64,000 nt of DNA from Sphaerolaimus hirsutus. Its lineage: Eukaryota > Nematoda > Chromadorea > Monhysterida > Sphaerolaimidae. Below, piece after piece: positions 59,301-64,000 of the stretch. The translations under genes were made by a program, and so were the position numbers. The stretch is taken from contig OZ038457.1 of NCBI GenBank assembly GCA_964036195.1, positions 21,603,147 to 21,667,146 of the forward strand. The letters run 5' to 3'. The first letter of the stretch is position 1. Every line of letters starts with the position of its first letter. The notes beneath the pieces were generated by a model. It was not told the DNA's origin and searched no databases. It worked only from the letters and a program-made list of their open reading frames with translations.

Positions 59301-60958
59301 GGTATTGTATTTTTAAAGATCTTGTAATTTTATAATCGCTCATATTTCAAAAATATAGATCTCCCGAAAATTTTTCCTATGATATAATTCCAACATAATA
59401 GACAAAGTGTAATCAATATTACAAATCGTACAGCAATCAATACAAATCTTACAAATCAATATTCCTGTCGGGCTGCCCGACGAAAAATTTGTCGGGCCAA
59501 TTCGGAGCGACTGATAAATAACGGATTGCAGCAGGGTGGATTTACTAGTGATTCTAGAGCCGGCGAATGTATCTATGATTGGTCAGGAATGACTTATCAC
59601 ATTTATGTCCGTTCATCATTATCGCGCGCAATGAATGGGACGTAACTGTGTCATGACGAATGGAGAAAAGTAGAATATAGAAAAAGACAGAATAAACTAA
59701 TAAAACAGAACTAGAAAAAATCTATAAAAATAGAAACGATTTCTGCTTTTGGGTTGCGAGCGATTTTCATGCATTCAATGATTTTTTACATGCGTAACAA
59801 TATTTTGAACGAGGGTAGTTTTTAAGAGTCGAGCAAATCAAAAGGGTCAGCAGCCACCAAAACACCCACACCATACAAACCCCACCAAGCAAAACTCCGC
59901 CCACTCACCGCTTCCCTCCGAACTCTCCAGCCAATTAACAGCATTGAAAAGCGCCTGGGTGCCTCCATAGCACGCATTCAAGCAGTCGCAACCTTCCACA
60001 TCTGGCGCCATTCCCAGACCATGTAAAGTGCCTGAAAATGGCAAATGCCGAAATGCCACGCAAAGCGTCAAAAGTCATGTAAAATGTCCTGGTAAATGGC
60101 AAACGCGTGACATTCTCCAGGACATTTTACATTGCATTACATTATGACAATTTACGTGATATTTGACGTTTTACAGGACACTTTACATGGTCTAGGATTG
60201 CCACCCGAAGAAACGCCCAAACTGTTCAGCAACGGCATCAGGATGGTCTTGATGGACTTTGACTTGTCCAACAGGGTTTCCGTGCCCACTTCTACGCGAC
60301 CAATCAGCGAGGGGTCCAGCTGAGAGGGGGCGGGGCTTAAGTTGGGGGTCGAAGGACAATCGAAATTAATTGATTGTGAAGAACCGGGGGCAGTACTGCA
60401 CTCGGTAAGTGTCAAATTTGTGTAATGTGCAATGTGGAAAATCACTCAAAATTTGGACCATAGCCGAGCTTTTTTTAGGAGAGGGTTGAGGGGATAGTAG
60501 CCAAATAGTTTGCTTCAGGATAGATACATACAGCTGGTCACATCAAATGGAAACTGCTACTTTCACATGTCCGACAGATTTTCACACTTCGCAAGACTCG
60601 TAACGCTCCGCAGGTTGCACGATTACCGCTACAGAAACGCAACGGAAACCCATACAGCCAAAAATAGGGGTTTAAAAATATGTCCAAATAAAAGCCAAAA
60701 AATAATAAAACAACAAACGTCATAATTCCTAAACAACTTCGCAACCACAGTCATCGCTACCGAGTTGACATCTTCCCGATCTGAAACCACGCCCATTTGC
60801 AGTTGACCCAAACCGATCGTGTATTTCCCACTGGAAACTCCATCGAATTTTTCCAGTTCGCTTTGGTCAACAAACAATTTTGGAAAGTAAATTTCCATGG
60901 CACTGATGCCTACTGATTCCGGCCAGCCGGGATTTAATGATGATTTTGGATCGGACAT
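53304..60958 (-). CDS. HMGCS: Hydroxymethylglutaryl-CoA synthase, last exon missing
   Basis: Condenses acetyl-CoA and acetoacetyl-CoA to HMG-CoA, the entry step of the mevalonate pathway. No mitochondrial leader is evident, so the cytosolic form is likely. Exons in transcript order: 60958-60719, 60319-60205, 60001-59909, 55941-55651, 55194-55032, 54145-53975, 53536-53304; all phases agree, about 435 residues. Landmarks: [31 protein letters not shown] (catalytic Glu), [20 protein letters not shown] (active-site Cys), [11 protein letters not shown] (catalytic His), [28 protein letters not shown]. The final 60-80 residues of the family (with a WYL-type motif) are not visible and probably lie in the adjacent gap. 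Intron 2 (60204-60002) is exactly a family A element. Intron 3 holds a separate gene on the + strand. Confidence 0.95.
54279..54528. mobile_element. Family B relative in HMGCS intron 5-6 region
   Basis: GGCCCCACACACGCTAGTTG at the left and TCAACCACCGTGTGGAGCGCC at the right; the interior replaces the usual sequence with inverted AGTTGACTCTGAG units. It lies in the intron 3' of exon 5 or beside exon 6 (between 54146 and 55031). Confidence 0.65.
54695..54857. mobile_element. Family B MITE, AAT duplication, in an HMGCS intron
   Basis: GGCCCAAACACACGCTAGTTG and its counterpart ending GCGCGTGGGGCC, AAT on both flanks. Centre has CAAAGCTTGCGTTTGAATG. Confidence 0.8.
57170..59062 (+). CDS. Unrecognised multi-exon gene nested in HMGCS intron 3 (5' end unknown)
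   Basis: Exons on the strand opposite to HMGCS: first visible exon about 57170 to 57285 (or 57333), then 57835-58042, 58415-58499 and 58928-59062 (stop TAG 59060-59062). Phases agree through all junctions. Protein landmarks: [38 protein letters not shown], a Pro/Arg-rich stretch ([14 protein letters not shown]), a very basic exon ([18 protein letters not shown]), then [20 protein letters not shown] and a Thr/Ser/Glu tail. Composition is GC-rich and unlike its surroundings. I do not recognise a family. No in-frame ATG precedes the first exon, so 5' exons are missing or the start is wrong. AATAAA at 59241 fits a 3' end. A lineage-specific or nuclear basic protein is possible. Confidence 0.55.
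58060..58275. repeat. CGATATTCGATAT repeat
   Basis: Repeated GATATCGATAT / TCGATATTCGATAT units, as at 21955-22065. It lies in an intron of the nested gene. Confidence 0.7.
59241..59246 (+). terminator. Polyadenylation signal AATAAA of the nested gene
   Basis: AATAAA 179 bases after the TAG at 59060-59062. Confidence 0.45.
60002..60204 (-). mobile_element. Family A element forming HMGCS intron 2 exactly (introner-like)
   Basis: On the minus strand the intron starts GTGGCAATCCTAGACCATGT and ends ACATGGTCTGGGAATGGCGCCAG (shown here in meaning; the last bases are GCGCCAG). The terminal inverted repeat spans about 25 bases on each side. The 203-base intron contains nothing outside the element. 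The exons join in phase 1 (TCG G | AT GTG) between conserved residues of the enzyme. Confidence 0.85.
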
Positions 60959-61377
60959 TTTTTTGTGAATTATTTTGATGATAATAATTTAGGCTGGGAA
61001 TAGTTAAATAAATTTTTATTTGACTTTTTGTAGATGGCAGACATTTGAATTTATCCATTTTTGTAAGATATTTTCAGATATGCAACAGCAAATCGATGTC
61101 ATACTCAATGTTTTCGGGTTTCATCGTGTCACTTCATTCGTGTATCCAAATTCGGTTGAATTTAGAGCAGAAAATGTCAATCCACGAAAGCAAATTATCT
61201 GAAAAAAATAATAGGTACCTAACGCATGCAAATTCAAGAATATTTGAAAAATTACCACTATTCAATCCGTAAAATTCAAATGACTATACACACACAGCGT
61301 TATCATACAGACGTATTCATATGCATCTATTGAAGGTTGGACGATTGCATTTTTTAACGATACCGAAAATTGACCAT

Positions 61378-61383
61378 TTTATT
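61378..61383 (-). terminator. Polyadenylation signal of NDUFB8
   Basis: AATAAA on the minus strand, about 125 bases after the NDUFB8 stop. Confidence 0.45.
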
Positions 61384-61505
61384 TATAGCATATTGACATC
61401 CAGAAATCTATATTTGAACTAAATAGAATACAAAATTAAAAAAACACTCAAAAATCGCCATCACAAGTCTCAAAAGTCACAAATACATCGTCCGAACCCA
61501 AATCC

Positions 61506-62922
61506 CTAGTGATGAGAAGACTCCGCCCCCTCAAGTTCAAATGAGTGGTTTTTGATTGGATACATTCTCGGATCGTCGAAGGGCCACGCGCGCTTGAAGT
61601 CGTATGGATACTGCTTGGGCATCTGAGAAATAATTTTTTATAAAGCTGGCAGATAAAAGCAAGGCGTATAAAAGCAATATAGGGTCAACTTTCGGTTAGG
61701 GGATACATCGAATGTTGACCACTTTTTCCTATTGAATATTGAAATTAATAAACTTTGTCATCAATTAACTTACTTCCCTTTTGTGCCTATCAATTTTCAC
61801 CTATCCAACTACTCAAATACCATTCAATCCACTAAAGCCATACATTTCCAAACACAACTCACCACTGGCATGGGATAGGGATTTATACTGGTGAAGTAGG
61901 GCAGTCCAAAAAGTAGGGCACCGCCCCCCAAAAGAAGGATCCACAATCCCAGCGCCTTGGGAATCAGGGTCCATCTGAAATTTGTAGGGATTTTTTAGAT
62001 ACTTTTTAAATTAAGTTTATTGGAATGAACATGAATAACTCGTAAATTTTATTCTAGCTCAAACCGAGTTGAATAAATTTTATTGTAACAATCACGTTCT
62101 CACTATTCTCACAACTACTTACATATTTGGTTTCATATTCATCTTTTATATTGTTTCTGTTGTTCAGATGAGAATTTTCTTTAGTTTCAATTAAAAATAT
62201 CTCATTGTGAGAAAAATTCGCAATATTAGCCAAAAAAAATTTCAATCACGCTGAAAAAGACTTATCATAAGCAATATCCACACCAGAAATCTGAAAAAAT
62301 TGGCAACAAGCCAAAAAAAACTTGAAAGAAAACACACGGGTTCTCAACCTCTTGCTCCAACCCAGTATACGTAATTCGATCGGCCCTAAATCTGTCCCAA
62401 TTCCACGGCACGGGCTCATTGAAATTGCGCCGATACAAGGGGTGCGACCAATTTTCGTGGGGGTCCCGGTGGTCGTAGGTGAAGTCGCCCAAGTCTGAAA
62501 AAAATGGATTTTAAGCCGATTTGACAGTTGAAAAGCATTATGGATAATAAACAGCCCCCCCCCAGAAAATTAAAAAAAATCAAGCGCTACATCCCACACG
62601 TACGTACGTAAATAGGAAAAAAAGCCTGGCACCTAGCCAATAAACCCCAACCCAAAAACACACCGGGATAATTTCCCGTGGCCGCATCAGTAACAGCCGG
62701 GTCCGATCCAAACGGCTTATAATCCCCTGGCAAAAGGCCATATTTCGCGGCGGCTCTTTCCCTCAATTCCTTGTCACTCCCCGGATGGGGGTCCGCTCTA
62801 TGTTCATATTGCCACCAGCCCTGAGCGCGCACCCCTCCAAAAGTGGCCCCCGATGTGTGTAGGGTTTTTTGGAGGTGTTTGAGGGGGGCCAGGCGAGGTT
62901 TGGTGCCTCGCAGGAGGCTCAT
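61506..62922 (-). CDS. NDUFB8: NADH dehydrogenase (ubiquinone) 1 beta subcomplex subunit 8, complete
   Basis: Accessory subunit of respiratory complex I in the mitochondrial inner membrane. Exons: 62922-62664, 62494-62362, 61974-61863, 61622-61506; 621 bases, about 206 residues, close to the family's usual 185 or so. Residues 1-35 (MSLLRGTKPRLAPLKHLQKT...) are basic and suit a mitochondrial leader. Landmarks: RAAAKYGLLPGDYKPF, DHRDPHENWSHPLYRRNFNE, a single transmembrane helix (ALGLWILLLGGGALLFGL), then the KQYPYDF motif conserved near the C-terminus. The exon 2 donor (ACTGG|GTTGGA) was chosen by phase. It shares its upstream region with PPIE. Confidence 0.92.
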
Positions 62923-63462
62923 TTTGAAGGGTTAGTCTTGGACTGGTCACTTTTTTCTTTTTTGGGAGAGTTACTAGCAATTGAGGTGGCTTCGGATCGG
63001 TTTGTTGTTTAGGATATCTAGCTGTATAGAGATATCGGATATATCGGACAGTTGCAAAGAATTGTAGTAAAGAAACGAAATTATTCTATGGATTATTCAC
63101 GGCACGAAATTTTGCTATATGTGTATTATATGGATTTGTTGCTCCACACGGCACAGTAACATCCTTCCCGAAAGTCATCTTTTATAAAAGATGTAAAAAC
63201 TTTGATGGCTTTGGAAAAATGCCAATTTCTTTCAGTTGTGTGACACACTTCACACTGTAGAAATACGTTAACGCTTGACACTTAACCCAAATTGATTTCA
63301 AGTATGTATTTTTGCACGTCAACACAATTGACAATGTAAAAAATGACACTTTAAACATTAACATCACCTTTCTTTTGCGCACGAATGTCACTTTAGACCA
63401 AATATAAAAAGAAAATACTTCGAAATTTGGCACGCTTCCAGCTGCTTTAATTTTACTCAAAC
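62923..63462. promoter_or_regulatory. Bidirectional promoter region between NDUFB8 and PPIE
   Basis: The start codons face away from each other 540 bases apart. No TATA box stands out. Contains a half copy of the GGCACGCTTCCAGC motif (about 63429), which is an arm of mariner-like MITEs in this window. Confidence 0.6.
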
Positions 63463-63623
63463 ATGTCACATTACACGAATTTTCCGCACAATAGAAAGAG
63501 AACGTTGTATGTAGGAGGATTTGATGAACATGTGAATGAGCAAGTTATAAAAGCTGCTTTTATTCCATTTGGGGAATTGGTTGAAATATCAATTCCGATG
63601 GATTATGAGAAAAATAAGCACAG
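63463..63623 (+). CDS. PPIE: Peptidyl-prolyl isomerase E (cyclophilin 33), first exon only
   Basis: Nuclear cyclophilin with an N-terminal RNA-recognition motif, associated with the spliceosome. The exon encodes 53 complete codons: a short lead then [37 protein letters not shown] and KNKHR, matching the RNP2 strand and the characteristic AAFIPFG...DYE..KHR of PPIE. The donor is CAC AG|GTGTGT at 63624. The rest of the RRM (RNP1) and the cyclophilin domain lie beyond the window; I found no second exon before 64000. Confidence 0.88.
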
Positions 63624-64000
63624 GTGTGTTTTGAATCGAAAATCCTTTTTCTGTGAAAATTGCGGGGGGGTTTTTGTATTCTTTAACGAGTTCAAAGTGA
63701 AGTCGTATGCTTTATTGTTGAGAATCTTTTATTGGGAGTCTGGTAAATGAGAATTCTGATAGATTCTAAATAATCGTGATACTGATAGTTATATTTTTTG
63801 ACAGGTAAATATTCATACTGCATGTTATGCAATTAATGAATTTTATTCTTTTGTTATCAGGTGAAAACTGGTGAAATTCTCCAAAACTTACATATTTATA
63901 AAAAGTAGGAGCCATGACGACAACATTTTTTTTATTTTGTTTATACGACGGGAAATGTGGCGGAGTTCATTGTTAAGTGCGAAAAATGGATCTCTATATC
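63624..64000 (+). other. Start of PPIE intron 1
   Basis: AT-rich with no recognisable exon up to the window end. Confidence 0.6.

Overview
This is a window of animal nuclear DNA, from an invertebrate whose clade I cannot fix. All recognised genes are intron-split nuclear genes with GT-AG introns (beta-tubulin, EIF3D, HMG-CoA synthase, NDUFB8, PPIE). There is a BEL/Pao retrotransposon, a type known essentially from animals. Most of the rest is non-autonomous DNA transposons. Two runs of exactly 200 N (20604-20803 and 52841-53040) look like unsized assembly gaps.

Layout. 1-1598: repeats and no gene. 1599-4787 (+): a nine-exon gene I do not recognise. 4788-15146: TIR and foldback elements. 15147-20603: a BEL/Pao element with an internal stop, cut off by the first gap. 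20804-29535: dense nested repeats. 29536-40745 (-): a complete ten-exon beta-tubulin. 43454-51005 (-): EIF3D lacking its N-terminal exons. 53304-60958 (-): cytosolic-type HMG-CoA synthase lacking its C-terminal exon; a second unrecognised gene lies on the + strand inside its third intron (about 57170-59062). 61506-62922 (-): complete NDUFB8. 63463 onward (+): first exon of PPIE, head to head with NDUFB8. The recognised genes are housekeeping genes with separate roles: cytoskeleton, translation initiation, mevalonate synthesis, respiratory complex I and the spliceosome. I see no shared pathway.

The most striking signal is a family of short inverted-repeat elements whose ends are splice sites. 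One copy is exactly intron 7 of the first gene (4190-4410). Another is exactly intron 2 of HMG-CoA synthase (60002-60204). The ends begin GTGSCA and finish CCAG, so the element carries its own donor and acceptor. This is what is expected of introners (transposons that create introns). Five more copies lie outside recognised exons. A second palindromic family (four copies) has the same type of ends. 

The window also records transposon history with exact target-site duplications. A four-element stack fills most of one EIF3D intron. A three-level nest at 22718-24509 has an uninterrupted sister copy at 27360-27971. Exon coordinates for the multi-exon genes were worked out by eye from reading frame, splice motifs and matching phases; no alignment was run.
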